Below, one piece after another: positions 20,210-32,299 of a stretch of DNA of 64,000 nucleotides (the stretch's first letter is position 1; every line of letters begins with the position of its first letter). The notes beneath the pieces are model-generated. The model had not been told where the DNA came from and did no database searches. It saw only the letters and a list, made by a program, of their open reading frames with translations. Position numbers and translations under genes: made by a program. This stretch comes from Escallonia rubra (Eukaryota > Streptophyta > Magnoliopsida > Escalloniales > Escalloniaceae): positions 1 through 64,000 of the forward strand of contig JAVXUO010000887.1 of NCBI GenBank assembly GCA_033065855.1. Direction: 5' to 3'.

Positions 20210-20936
20210 CTAGCGGTTATCCACCGATCTTCTAGCGTAAAATTTTTTGGTTTATATTGTTGTGGAGATTATGTAGGTGAGATATGAAGTACGAAGGAAA
20301 TTGGTAAATATGATAGAGTGCAGAATAAGGGTTCGGGGGAGGGGATTATAAAGAGAGAAAAGTGAGGAAGAGAGAAGAAAAAAGACAGAAAAAAGTGAGG
20401 AAGAAAAAAGAAAAAAGACAGAAAAAAAAACCCGTGATCGACAGTCAAAGGCTGCGGCAAAAAAAAAAATTCGGCAGAAGGACACCACGTGGGGCCACGT
20501 GGCAGGGAGGGAAGGATGACACGTGGCAGGGCATCGCCCAACCGCGGGTTGTTCATGCGGTTGGGCCACGTGGCAGGGAGGAAGGACGACACGTGGCAGG
20601 GCCACTCCCCCAACCGCGGGTTGTTCATGCGGTTGGGCCACGTGGCAGGGAGGGGGGACGACACGTGGCAGGGGCCATGGGGTTGGGCCACGTGGCAGGC
20701 GTGGAAGACGACACGTGGCAGGGGAAATTAATGCCAACCGCTGCTTCTTTATGCGGTTGGTGTCCTTTTTCCAATTTCTCATGGTATTTTCACCAATTTC
20801 TCACCATTTCACCATTTTCTCTTGCCATTTTTGCCATTAATGCAGTGGGCCGTACACTTTTTTTCCCAACCGCTGCTGTTACCTGCGGTTCGGTGGAGAA
20901 ATTAATTTTTTCCCACCGGTGGGTGTGGATCGCCCC
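20210..20936. repeat. Right terminal region
   Basis: Inverted counterpart of 7590-8580: the TCTAGCG/ATCTTCTAGCG repeat, a purine-rich tract (20340-20440), the CACGTG array, GCGGTTGG blocks near 20745 and 20890, and the terminus CACCGGTGGGTGTGGATCGC. It is about 260 bp shorter than the left side and has lost some hairpins. Confidence 0.75.
20480..20730. promoter_or_regulatory. CACGTG (G-box) array, right arm
   Basis: Nine CACGTG cores occur in about 240 bp, alternating CCACGTGGC and ACACGTGGC, in units that also contain CCAACCGCGGGTTGTTCATG. The array is organised differently from the left one, so the two arms have diverged by unit turnover rather than being kept identical. Confidence 0.7.
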
Positions 20937-20982
20937 TATATATATATATATATCTCTCTGTGTGTGTGGGGGGGGGGGGATG
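20937..20982. repeat. Compound microsatellite after the giant element
   Basis: TA repeats (20937-20953) pass into TC, then TG, then a run of about ten G. This is the right side of the insertion site. Confidence 0.85.
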
Positions 20983-21169
20983 AAGTCAAGCCAATTGACA
21001 GAGATAGTCTGCATTAGTCTGATGAAGGCTACATAATGCAATATAAGAGAACTGCTACGATATTAAAGTAGTGATCAAAAGCAAATAATTCATTTAAAAG
21101 AAAAGATTGTCTACAAAACAAAACAAATGACGAAGGGAGATTAAACATCAAAAGCAGTTTGTATATCCC

Positions 21170-24100
21170 TCCATTGCGCCTCCACCTTAGAGACAATCTG
21201 GTCTGCAAAAGAAAGTTGGGAATAAGCTCTTGCTTGGTTTTTAAGGGCTCTTCCGTGGGCTTTAGCTAAATCGACCGCCTCCTAGTATATCGCGCTTTGT
21301 CGTTTAAGCAAACTTTGCTTCTTTTGTTCCAAAGCAGCCATTCTTATCTCCAGTTCTTTCTTCTCAGCCGTAATTTCTTCAATATCCTTGGAAATTCGCA
21401 GGCTGGCTTGATGTTTTTCTTGAATCCTCACATTCAAAGCATCGATATCTTTATCCACTATATGGATACTTGACTTGATATCCATACCTTGCTCCCAGGA
21501 AGAAGATATAAGCATAAACTACAATTTCAAAGTAGTAATCAACTCCGCTTGAACATTGTTCAATGCAGATGTGTTATCGACCAGGGTGTCAATTAAGTCA
21601 TTAATTTTTGACAGAGCATCCACATTGGTTAAAACATCAGAGAGACAATGACTAAGTAGGCTCTTGAATACATCTACAATTGTAGTCACATCAATGATGA
21701 GGGCTGGAGTTGATGTCGTCATTGAAGGCCAAGAAAAAGCGCTAATAGCCGTTTGAAGTTGCTGGAACTTTTGATTGATATCTTCAGAGACGGGTGTGGA
21801 GGAGCTTGGTCCTTTCGAAATTAGAGTTTTTTTTTTTTTACTTTTTCTATCGTTTGAGGAGTAGATGGGGAACTTGACACGATCGGGACAGGCAGCACCT
21901 CAGGCATTGATGGGTTAATGGTTGTCTAGACGACTGGCATAAGAGCCAACGCGAGGCCTCTAACGGGACTCATCACAGTAGGGGAAATAACTTCAGTTGG
22001 GATGCGAATTTCAGAAATATGAGAGACATGTGATAAGGTGTTTCCCGACTGATTGGAGTGATGATCACTAAAGCCTTCTTCACCTTGAATGTCCCATGAC
22101 TCACTGCTCTCCTGTATAAACTGAAATAAAGAGTGAGTCGTCAATTATAACGCAAAATAAAAGCGTCTAAAACCCACAAACCTGCTGAGGTGAAGATGTT
22201 GATTGATGAGAGGCAACGACTAAAGGACCCTCGCCATTGATAGTTTCTATATTAGTTGGTACGTCAGCAGAGTTATCAGAAGAAACATTATTGGTTGAAG
22301 GGGTGCCCTCATTGATTGTGCTTTCCTGAGTTAAATCAATGGTGATACCATCCAAATCCTAATAAAGGGGTAAGAAATAGAATAGGACAATAGATGCAAA
22401 AAATAGTAAAAGAAGAAATTTACTTTTAGCAACACTGTCCTTGCACTGAAGCGAGCCTTACATGTTATACTCTTCTTCCGAGTGGCTTTGGGCTTAGCTA
22501 GACCCGTGCCAACCTGAATGGTCAAAAGGTCCTCATGCTGATCAGCCAGGGCTATAATAGTGTAACGCCCCAAATTTTCGGAGCGTTAATTTCGGATAAA
22601 CAGAATTTGAAAACCTCAAAATATCAAAAAGTATCCCCAAAATGGTCATTCAGAGCATGTACTGATTAATCCCAAAGATACCTCAATAAATACCATAGCA
22701 GCCTAAAGCATTTATATAATCCAAATTACTCCGACACGGAGTTCAAATATTAATTCCAATTCCACATAGGTCCTCCTATTGTACAATCTAAAAATAACCA
22801 AACTAAACTACTAATATTGCCTCTGATACAAAAATGCTAGTTCCCAATCGCACAGCTAGCCCTGTAATCGAGTCCCCTTTTTACTGATTACCTGAGAGAA
22901 AAAAATAATAAGGAAGTGAGCCAAATGCCCAGTAAGGTCGCTCAACAGACCAACCAAAAGGGATACAAATAAAAATGTCTGAAGAACAAAATTTCGAAGA
23001 ATACGAAACTTTAACGGAACAGATACGTGACAGACTTTTAAAGTGCCAAAATATATTTTCGTACGAAGACATAATTTCAAAATGTCAAAATACATCCTTG
23101 TACAGAGACAGACACTAGAGAGCCATTCAGAATAAGATCACACATGCCATCACTGACAGTGAAACCAGGTTCAGAAAGTAAGATCGCGATCTCTAGCTCA
23201 TCCCATTGAGCTAGCCCACGTTCCAATCCACGTGGGTAAGTCAGAAACAGATAGTCACATACACGTGACATGGCTCATAAAAATACTACACAAACATTCA
23301 ATACAAAACTAGGCGAGATACCAACAAGCCGTCCAAACATGTAAACTAATGGGTCAAATATACTTAGCGGTTATAGCTCTTGCTAAGTATCATCGTAAGT
23401 TGTACAAAGTCATGTGACTGATTTTGCAACAAATATTTCCAAATCAATTCACTCAGAGTAACGACAACGATTTCAAAATACTTACAATTGACTCTAGCAA
23501 AAGAACAGAAAATGCAAGTTTAAGGGAGGTCAAAACGCTTAGATCAGAGTTTGTATGAACAATTCATTACCAATTACACAAACGGGCAGAATCAACTTGT
23601 ATACAAAGAGGGCTAAAATGAGAAGAAACAAATCTCCTTCTACGAAAGAATAGAAAGCAATTTTAGCAATAACATAGGGCCAATATTCATGAGAAACAAT
23701 TTATGATACCAATACAAATATTTAAAGCAGGAGTACGTTGAAGCAATTCTAAGTATGGTCTATACTGCTTAGCACATGGAGTTTAGCATGTGGCGTGGTC
23801 GTCTATAATACAAACCAGGACCACTGCTAGAAGAAAAAGAAAGGGAGTAACACCAATTAAAACAACTCTTAACAACGTGGGAACATAGATCTACTAAAAG
23901 ATTAGAAAAAGAGTTATAATGATGAGTTTATCATAGGAAGCAAAGACAAAAATACAACTTTCAAATACCCAAGATGGTAGCACGTGAACATCAAGGTAGT
24001 GGGCAAAGCTGAAGAATTTGAGAGGGTAATTGAACAAAGGATATTGACCCTGACAATTCATACAGTTTAATTCCCAAGGCTTTAAGAAGGCATACAGTAA

Positions 24101-26213
24101 TGCTCCATGACAAACGACTTTAGCAGAATGTTTAAAAATTCGGCCCACTATACCCACAAGTCTGACGAATTTGACCAAGGCAACTTTGAGTGAAAGCAGG
24201 TATAGATCGGCGGAAACCAAAACAAGCTCAGAAGAGATCGTTCAGATCCAATTCACAATAAACTTGACAGATTCAGATGATAATTAGAGTTACAGAAATA
24301 AGCTCCAATAAATTTTTATAACGTAAGATTGGTCGATCCAACGCTGATTCGGATTTAAAGAAAAACAATAAACCCTTACCTCCAATTGTGCAATTCAACC
24401 CAAAACCTTGATCTTCTCAATTCAATTGTATCAAAAGCCCTCAAGCAAATTGTAAAATCCCAAGAAGTCTCTTCCTAGGGATTCTATGCAAGCTCCTCTG
24501 AACTTTAGTGTACTCCTATGAATGTACGTAACTATCAGACACCTAAAAGATATATATTTATATTCCTTAAACAAATGGGATTTCAAAATACCCATTACGT
24601 CCCAAACTCTCTAATTTTATTATTATTATTATTATTTTAAGCATTTAAATATGAGGGGTCTAACAAATAGTCTCTTCGGTGTCTTTGAATGCTCCACTCG
24701 GACTGGCAGGGACTCTTGCTTCAACAGCTAGTGTGTTAGCTGGTCTAACACTTTCATCAGCTGGTTAAAACAAATTAACGATCAAAGCCTTTTGAACGAT
24801 TGTCATTGCCAAAATATATAAGGACTGAAAAGTTCTTACTTGGGTTTAGAACACTCAGGAATGTTGGAACACTGATGAGAGCTAAAGTAGCCTGGGCAGG
24901 AGGAATGATTTTCAAGGGAACGACTGATATCGACTCAGTTAATTGAAGATTTGAGGCAGGGTCGTCAAAAAATTACTTTGTTCGCTTTTTACCCTCTCAT
25001 ATTTCCTTTCTCCTCTGAATGAGAGGTACATCATCTTCTTCATCGTCCTCTTCCATTTCATCAATCTCTTCTCCTGCCGATAAATCTTTAGAAGAATCAT
25101 CTGTCGCTCTGACGATGTCAGACTCCTCGGGTGAACACTCAATAACAGGTTATTTCCCTTTCTTACCCCGCACTTGTCGGGAGGTTTCTTCAGAAGGAGA
25201 TTTGCTTCTTTTTTGTGGAATGGTCGGGTTGTTGCTTCCTCTTATATCAATAGAACCAAAGTATAATAAGCAAATTGATACCGAAAGTCAAAAATTGTAC
25301 TAAAAACAGAAGTAAATTACCAAGTCGATGTAGGCTGTCTAGAGCAAGAAAAACCCTGCAGTCAACACACCTGATGCTAGCATCTAATTTGGAAACATTA
25401 TCTTGCTACCACGAATCAAAAAGGCAAATCAATCCACTAGTGCGAATGGCAAAATTAGAGATAGTAATGCTATCCATCGATCGGTTAATGACCTTTTCTA
25501 TCGCCCTAATATGGTTTTGAGTTATTCTCTGAATTCTTTCTTTTGCCTCTAAAACCCCATTATCAATAAAGAAAGGGGCTAGAATTCCCTGGACCAATCC
25601 AAATTGTTGGCCAAAATAAGAGGGAGTAAATCGTTCGTAACTGCAAACTCCCGATGGCGAGTTCATGATTTGACCGCCCACATGGAGAAAACGTCCACAA
25701 AGAAAGCTAGCCCATACTCTACGGACAAAATCTTGAGACTTTATGGACATCCCTTCATCTATGTAGGTAAGAAGAGTCCTAAACCAGATGGATCCAAACT
25801 CCTTAGAGAGGAACGGATGTGAACGCTTGAGATGCTCAAAGAAGAATCGGAAACAAGATATGAAGGAATGATGTTTTATTTCACCCAAAGAAAGGCGATG
25901 TCCATAAGTTAAGGAGGTATCGGGTTGAACAATAATAAAAGGAGCAAACTCTAGAAAGTAAGCTTGCAATCACAATTGGACCAACCAAAAAGGGCCGCCA
26001 ATACTCAAATGTGTTTTCTTACCTACCATAGTAAACATAGCACTATACAAACTACCCAACTACAAAGGCGCAAGCGCATACTCCCTCCCGTGAGCTAAGT
26101 TAATTGCCAAATTCATATATTCATTGGTTCGAGAAAGGCTAGATATGCAAAAGACATGACGAGATAGCCACATCCAACAAAAGCATTGATGTATATCTTC
26201 CCAACATATAAAC
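21170..26213 (-). pseudogene. Antisense PMD gene of a gypsy element (decayed, split by a solo LTR)
   Basis: The first visible exon runs from 26213 to about 25395 and reads as a PMD of a different type from the giant element's. Blocks are WLSRHVFCISSLSRTNEY, LAHGREYALAPL, GGPFWLVQL and YERFTPSYFGQQFGLVQG. It has stops in place of at least two codons, one where TGG became TGA. Later pieces are acidic (EIDEMEEDDEEDDVPLIQ, about 25100), then Ser/Thr-rich (22355-21930), then a coiled coil with heptads (IEEITAEKKELEIRMAALEQ, 21515-21282). An LTR inserted at 22561-24665 divides it. It lies antisense and about 230 bp beyond the end of the gypsy pol once the giant element is removed, so it is probably that element's antisense extra gene. 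A host PMD gene is the alternative. Confidence 0.6.
22561..24665 (-). mobile_element. Solo LTR, 2.1 kb, with AATAG target duplication
   Basis: Read on the minus strand it starts TGTTAGACCCC and ends GGGGCGTTACA, giving TG...CA ends and an imperfect inverted terminal repeat. AATAG stands directly outside both ends (22556-22560 and 24666-24670), a perfect 5-bp target duplication. A TATA-like AATATAAATATATA lies near 24540-24560 on the minus strand, a plausible LTR promoter. No gag or pol sequence is seen between the ends, so it is a solo LTR or a very short LTR element. Reading frames inside are short and unlike known proteins. Confidence 0.85.
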
Positions 26214-26219
26214 CTGAAA

Positions 26220-29200
26220 ATAAAAAAAGTCAAGAAAGAAAGTTATAAATTTAACTGGTATAACAGAAGTCGAAAGCCTAAAAACTAGCCGACAAATAAA
26301 ATGCCTTAAGAAAGATAAAGACTCATCTAGTACCCCTTTCGTTCTTGCATCTTAATTTTTTTTTTAAATAAAATTTGCAAAATTTTTCATTGCTTTTTTA
26401 ATATTGAGAAGACTGAATAATAAGATCCCATGCAATTAATCATTTTATATACAAAAGAAAAGACACGACCATGTCGGAAACATCTATACACTCAAGTAAA
26501 TTTCATTACCCAATTTTTCAAAGTTACGAATGCATAAGCAGGCTCTTGAATGAAATCGGAAAGCTCTAATGCAAAATTTTACACTTTCATCCTGTGCAAA
26601 CAAGAGAGAAAGTGTATGACAATTTACCTAAACTCTTACTTGAGCATTGCTCTTTTGACCATTTGCATGGGGGAACGGGAACCTCACTTTTTCTTTGTTT
26701 TTTTTGTTCTATGCACTCTTTGCCTAGCAGTTGAAACATTTACGGAAGCATGATTAGGAAATAAAATAGAGCTAATAGCAAGGGGGGGGGGGGGGGGGGG
26801 GGGGAATCAGTCTAGATGTACATGCTACTAAAAATGATGCCACCTAGCAAACATTGCATGAATCGTTCGCTTCCTAAACCAACATGTCCCCAAACACCGC
26901 ATAAGTACCACTAACATTGCCAAAAATACCACCACCACCACAAAAACCTACATACTGAGTTGAACTCAAGAAGAAACTGTTGGCTTTGTGTGACTCAAAG
27001 GATTTAAAACCACCCAACTAGTCATTTATAGCGTGCCCCGAGAAAAATTACAGAATAGTATTAAGATTTTACAGGCAACATCTTATATTCTGTATTTTAC
27101 TTCAGTGCCAGCAGAAATACATACTCAGGAGATGGAATTGTGTGGTTGATCACTCTAAAAAATAGATGAGAACTGAGTACCTCTTATGATCTCGTCCAAA
27201 TCGGCATTACACTTCTGTTTGTCCTCAAGCTTGTGGTGGCCAGAGGTTAAATAGAAACAAACAAAGCACAACCACATTTGAAAGGGTGACATGCTAATTG
27301 ATGATGATCCCTGTATTAGAAAACAAATACATATTTGGTATCCAAAATGTCATCAATGCATATTTTTAATAAATGGTCAGTGCATACGTAATAACACGAT
27401 GTCAAGCATCTAATCACTGCAATCACTAGCAATAAACAATGGAATCTCTTTCATGAAAGGCAAAAGAACTCAAAGTTCCATGTTTTTAATCAATTTTTTT
27501 CTCGTTTCCTTTTTCTGGTTGTGCTCGCAAAACACCACAGGGGTTTTAAGGCTATTGAGAATCCATCAAAGTCATCGGGTGCGTAGTTTCTTCATGGAGC
27601 TAGGGTGAGTATGGTAGAGGTTGTTTTGGCAGGCAAGCTAGAAGCTGGGGCTAGTGGAACCACAATTTTTTTTGCTGAGGGCTTTGGCCTTTAAGCTGAA
27701 AAGGGAAGCTTATATCATACTCTAAAAAACTCAAACCAATGCCAGTTGTTTTTAACAACTCACAAACATCTTTGATGAAAACTCATAGTGCTAAAATAGT
27801 TGTGCTATTTTAATTTTATAATAGTTTTCTTCTTATTCTACTTCGTGTTTAGGAGATTCAATTCACAATAAAAATGAAAATACGGTATAATTTACTTGAC
27901 AGTTGCCATTATCCTTGTCTTTATTTGATACTAAGGGCCAGTCAGATGCGATTCGAGTGCAACACAATTGGCATAATAGTTACACCAAAAAGCTACTAAG
28001 TCAGTGATGACGAGTATATTTAAATGCCATGTTAAGACAACAATCCTAGATTGACAGTAATTTACATTAATATGTAAGTATATAATTGCAAAAATATGCT
28101 AATTGTAAAAAGGTTTTGTGAAGGTAAAGCCATAACTCCCCCAAACCCACTACATACTAAGATCTGAGTTTAGTATTCTCTTGTGGACTTTCTGACATTT
28201 TTAGTTTACTTAATTTTTTCATTTGTGCAAATGGAACAAGAAATGGGGAGGAAGAGAGGTGGAGTGATAAGGGAGGGTGACCATGAGAAATGGGTATATG
28301 ATGCATCTATTACTAACAAAGGGAGAATTCCAAAGTTCTTGGGTAAGGAATCAAAGGGTTTAATTTGAGACACACACACAAACAAGCAATGAACCCACAC
28401 ACCTTAGTGACCTCCCCCCCCCCCCCCCCCCCCACACACACACATAAGCGCTTTACAGAAACTCTTTTTCCCAAGAATTTCAAAGTTGGCAATCCTTTAA
28501 AGAGCCTGAATGATCATGAACCCACTGCAAGTAGTTCAATTCGATCATACTACAATCCTAAACATTGTGTCCCGCTAGAGACCAATAGCTGTGTGCCTTG
28601 TCCAGATAAGATACAATATCTTGTGACCCTGGATTTTGCCCTTTCAAAGAAAATGAGACACTTCCAAATATCTCTTCTACTAGAGGTCTCGCGGACCTTA
28701 TGATTGTTTGCAAATCTTTTCATATGAACCTTTTCAATATCTGCATCTCAATTGTAACTTAAGTGCCATTTAGCTTCTTAGTTTCTCATGTTTTCTTGAT
28801 CAACTCTGTTCAACACAAAAGTACAGTGGAAAATATCCAAGATCACTTACATGTTATTAAAAAAATTTCTTTTTGTATCTCTGACTTTTAGGGTCCATAG
28901 AGGGAGTCCTCTCACTCTGGAACTAGAGGGTCATCAAGGAAGCAGGATTTGGGAAGTAAATATGGCAATGCCAAGCATGGTAATCCAGGTTTGTTTTTCT
29001 TTTTCCATTCACTAAACTTACATAATACTACTTCGAATGATATAACTAAAACTATACGCGTAAAGAGAAAAATAATTAGAGATTTCTCTCCCGTTTATAC
29101 CATTCCTTCTGACTCCAGAATATATGACTCAAAGAAGCAAGTTTGAAAGTGGCGGAAAATCAGCAAGGATAGAGGTTATCAAAATGAAACACAACAAAAA

Positions 29201-29730
29201 TATAAATAGACCAGGAAGGTTAAAATTGGCATATATGTTCACATAAAATTAGGAATTTTAAGGTTACCCACTAGATACTGTCTTCCTCTCTTCCTCTGTC
29301 AACTACAGTCCTAAACATTGTGTCTCTTGTGTGTGTGCACATTGATTTGAATGCACAGTTTTGTGCGTTCAAATGTAAGCATATAATTGCAAAAATATGC
29401 TAATTATAAAAAGAATTTGTGACTTCCCAATGCATAGCATCACAAAAAAAATATAATCACCACTTCCACTATTGCAAATTGAACCTTTCCTACAAACATC
29501 CACTTAGAAACTTGGTTGACATATTATTGCTAAAGAAAAAGTAGAAAAACTGCTAAAATTTGATAACTTGGTTGGTTTCTTTCTGTTAAATTATTGAACT
29601 CCCAATACAAAAAGATGGAGGTAACGGGTCAACCAAAGATATCCCAATTAATCATGCTTAAACTTATGCTACTACGAGATAATGCAACCAAATAGTACGA
29701 AATGATACTCTTTAGAAACTATCACTAATC
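26220..29730. other. Intergenic, no gene recognised; G23 and C20 runs
   Basis: AT-rich sequence with a run of 23 G (26782-26804) and a run of 20 C followed by AC repeats (28414-28444). Small reading frames at 28183-28368 and 28949-29146 have no recognisable domain. If the antisense PMD gene belongs to a gypsy element, part of this stretch should be its 3' end and 3' LTR, but I could not find LTR ends. Confidence 0.5.
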
Positions 29731-29739
29731 AACTAAGTG

Positions 29740-30441
29740 CCAATTTTATGTGGAATTCAAGTCCGTGCATATTGATTTTCTAATTCCAAAAAGATTATAT
29801 TGGGATAACTAGGGTTTACGAGATGGAGGGAGGGGGGTACCTGTGACTGAAAATTATAGAGAAGGGAGAGAGACAGAGAAGGTTGATTTTCGGTCTTCAT
29901 GGCCTATCATTTGTGTGTGAGAGAGAGGGAGAGGATCAATTTTTGCACCTTGAGTGTGAGAGAGGCTGATTTTTGCATCTTGCATATGAGGGAGCTGAGT
30001 TCTGAGCGGGCAGCGGGGAGGGAGAGAGAGGGAGGGAATTTCAATTTCTGGAGAAATTTGAAATACTGGGCGCGAGAGGCTGAATTTTTTTCCCTCTAAT
30101 GTTTTTTGGGTTTCGATGTTTTATGTACTTGCGTGTAATGAGAGAAAATTGATCGGAAGCGATTGTTTAGTATATAAAGGTACGACACTTTATAGTAAGT
30201 GTTGGTATTAAGCGACACGTTCTTAAATGTGTGTAGTTAGTGTCGCTATAGAGTAAAGTGACGTTCAGTAAGTGGCATGTAAAAAAAACGTCGAAAAATT
30301 TGTGATACGTTTAAAATTGTGTCGTAGATTATGCGGCGGTATTATAGAAGTGTCACGAATTAAAGCTGGTTTATAACATTTTCCTAAGTGTCGGCAAAGA
30401 AGCGTCGCATATACTCCTCTTTTTTTTTTTTTTTGTAATGT
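29740..30441. mobile_element. Possible CACTA-like or MITE end
   Basis: From about 30165 the sequence repeats GTGTCGCTA/GCGACAC-type motifs in both directions and ends in a T run with TTTTTTGTAATG at about 30441. This resembles a CACTA terminus with one changed base (GTAATG for GTAGTG). A purine-rich GAGAGA stretch (29860-30050) precedes it. The other end was not found. Confidence 0.3.
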
Positions 30442-31640
30442 GTATAGCAACTAACATGTCTTCAAGGTTGACATCAAATGAAGGATAATGCAGAACAACA
30501 ATTTTATGGCTACCAAAACTCACTTACCCAACATCTTCTCTCTTCTCTTCGTCTCCATTCTCTTTTGTTTCATTTTCGACAATCACCACTGCAGAATATA
30601 CCATATTTAAAAGAGCAAACAATTATATACAAATCTTAGTCCTCATGGATGGTCAGAGAACTCTTGATAAGAAGTGCACTCATAATCAAAAAAGAAAACA
30701 TGATGCTCCTAATTTTGTCCATAATCTTCACAAGTAAAAGATAACTCGCAACTACGCAACCAAATTCAAGTGCACCAACATCGTTAACAGTGATGATTAC
30801 TGAAACCCACAAAGAAGAAACAAATAACTAATGCAACAAATACCACAAACTAGCTAAAATGATTTTCTAAAATAATAATTGCTCATAGTACATTAAAGGT
30901 ACAAGAAAATTTTGAACCATTAAAGTTACAAATCGATAGCTATAAAATGCCTTAAAACATAATTCATTCAACATTTGGTATGTATCTTGATTAAATAGAT
31001 CTAAAAATTTAAAAACCGCAACACAGCCATCGCTAGAGAAACTTCTTTGAATCGGTAGATGCAGCATGTCTTGGCCGCCATTATGTGCTTGCCCAAGTAA
31101 AGCGCTAGAACTCTAGCTTTTGAGAGCTAGGTCTTAGAATGTTGCCTAAGTAAGCTATCTGCAACCGTCTTTGGGAAGATGAATCATAGGATCTCGAGAT
31201 CCTTAAGAGGTTGTGCCCCATGGTAGCCTCTCTGGGGAGAGGATACAAAGTTGTGCATGCAGGTCATTGCTTGTGCTTGTACATATTCTCCTAAGTGTTT
31301 ATATGTCCCCTTGAGGGGTTTCACTTGACAATGTAGTTTTTACCTCTTCGTTGGAGGGTGTTTGTTGCAAGTGTGTGTTCTTTAGCTTGAGCTGACCACC
31401 TCATGCTTACGTTTTACTTTGACGTGAACTCTTATCATCAGCTAAGAGCTGGGAAAGAAACCGCGCATCCACGCTTGGCTCGTTTTGAATTGACAAATAG
31501 TGGTGGGCTGATGAAGTCTCACAGAGTGCTTTGTCGTTTCATGGGTTAGAGCTGTAGCTAAATCGTTCGGATAGAACTTGAGCTCTATCATGTCACCCTT
31601 GAGGGTGTTCATCCCTTGAGGGACCGCCCAAGGGGCCTAG
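30442..31640. other. Non-coding stretch, no gene recognised
   Basis: No convincing reading frame or known repeat family was seen. From about 31070 the sequence becomes more GC-rich and contains imperfect palindromes such as CCCCTTGAGGGG, leading into the tandem repeat that follows. Confidence 0.4.
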
Positions 31641-31659
31641 TGGAACATAGAGTTCTAGT

Positions 31660-32290
31660 AGGATTTGATAGAACTTAGAGTTCTTGTACGCGCCCTTGGG
31701 GGCAGATGTAGAGCAAAGCTCATGTAAATACCCTTGGGGGTTTGACGGAACTTAGAGTTCTTGTACGCGCCCTTAAGGATGGATGGAGCACAAAGCTTGC
31801 GTAAATACCCTTGAGGGTTTGATGGAACTTTAGAGTTCACGTACGCGCTCTTGAGGGCTGATGGAGCGCAAAGCTCATGTAAGTACCCTTGAGGGTTTGA
31901 TGGAACTTAGAGTTCTCATACACGCCCTTGAGGGCGGATGAAGCACAAAGCTTGTGTAAAATACCCTTAAGGGTTTGATGGAACTCTAGAGTTCATGTAC
32001 GCGCCCTTGAGGGCGGACGGAGCACAAAGCTCATGTAAATACCCTTGGGGGTTCGACAGAACTTAGAGTAATGCACCCTTGAGGGCGGATGGAGCGCAAA
32101 GCTTATGTAAATACCTTAGGGGATTTGATGGAACTTAGAGTTCTCGTACACGCCCTTGAGGGCTAACGGAGTGCGGAGCTCGTGTAAACACCCTAGGGGT
32201 TTTGACGAAACTTAGAGTTCTCGTGCGTGCCCTTGAGGGCTAATGAAGCGCAGAGCTCGTGTAAATACCCTAGGGGGTTTGAGTCAAAGA
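31660..32290. repeat. 77-78 bp tandem repeat, about eight copies
   Basis: The marker GAACTTAGAG recurs at 31671, 31748, 31825, 31903, 31981, 32059 and 32131, a very regular 77-78 bp step with one shorter step, and a diverged copy follows at about 32207. Each unit holds the palindrome-like block CGCCCTTGAGGGC and the block GCAAAGCTCATGTAAATACC. A related weaker repeat (GAGAAGGCG...TTTAGCCCGTAATAT) continues to about 32500. It could be an internal tandem array of the CACTA element that ends at 33186, or part of a retroelement. Confidence 0.85.
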
Positions 32291-32299
32291 AAACATGTA

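Larger units (their letters stand above)
7590..20936. mobile_element. Giant inverted-repeat transposon (Mutator-like) with PMD-Ulp1 genes in both arms
   Basis: The left end reads GGGAGGCGATCCACACCCAC and the complement of the right end GGGGCGATCCACACCCACCG, both followed by a run rich in A/T. Outside both ends is TA microsatellite. From the ends inward the two sides match in inverted order: AACCGC stem-loops, CACGTG arrays, leader module, PMD exon, Ulp1 exons, and a 167-bp inner repeat. The arms meet around a unique centre of about 1 kb that holds a FAR1-type gene start. Arm sequences differ by point changes, a deletion and several repeat-number changes. Carriage of Ulp1 genes by Mutator-like elements is known (Kaonashi in Arabidopsis, CUMULE in melon), and FAR1 is a Mutator-transposase relative, which supports the superfamily call. 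Two same-family elements fused head to head is the alternative. Confidence 0.8.

Noticed and set aside
23894..24220. A 108-residue frame in the solo LTR
   Set aside because: Hydrophobic, no domain, and LTRs often have chance frames of this length.
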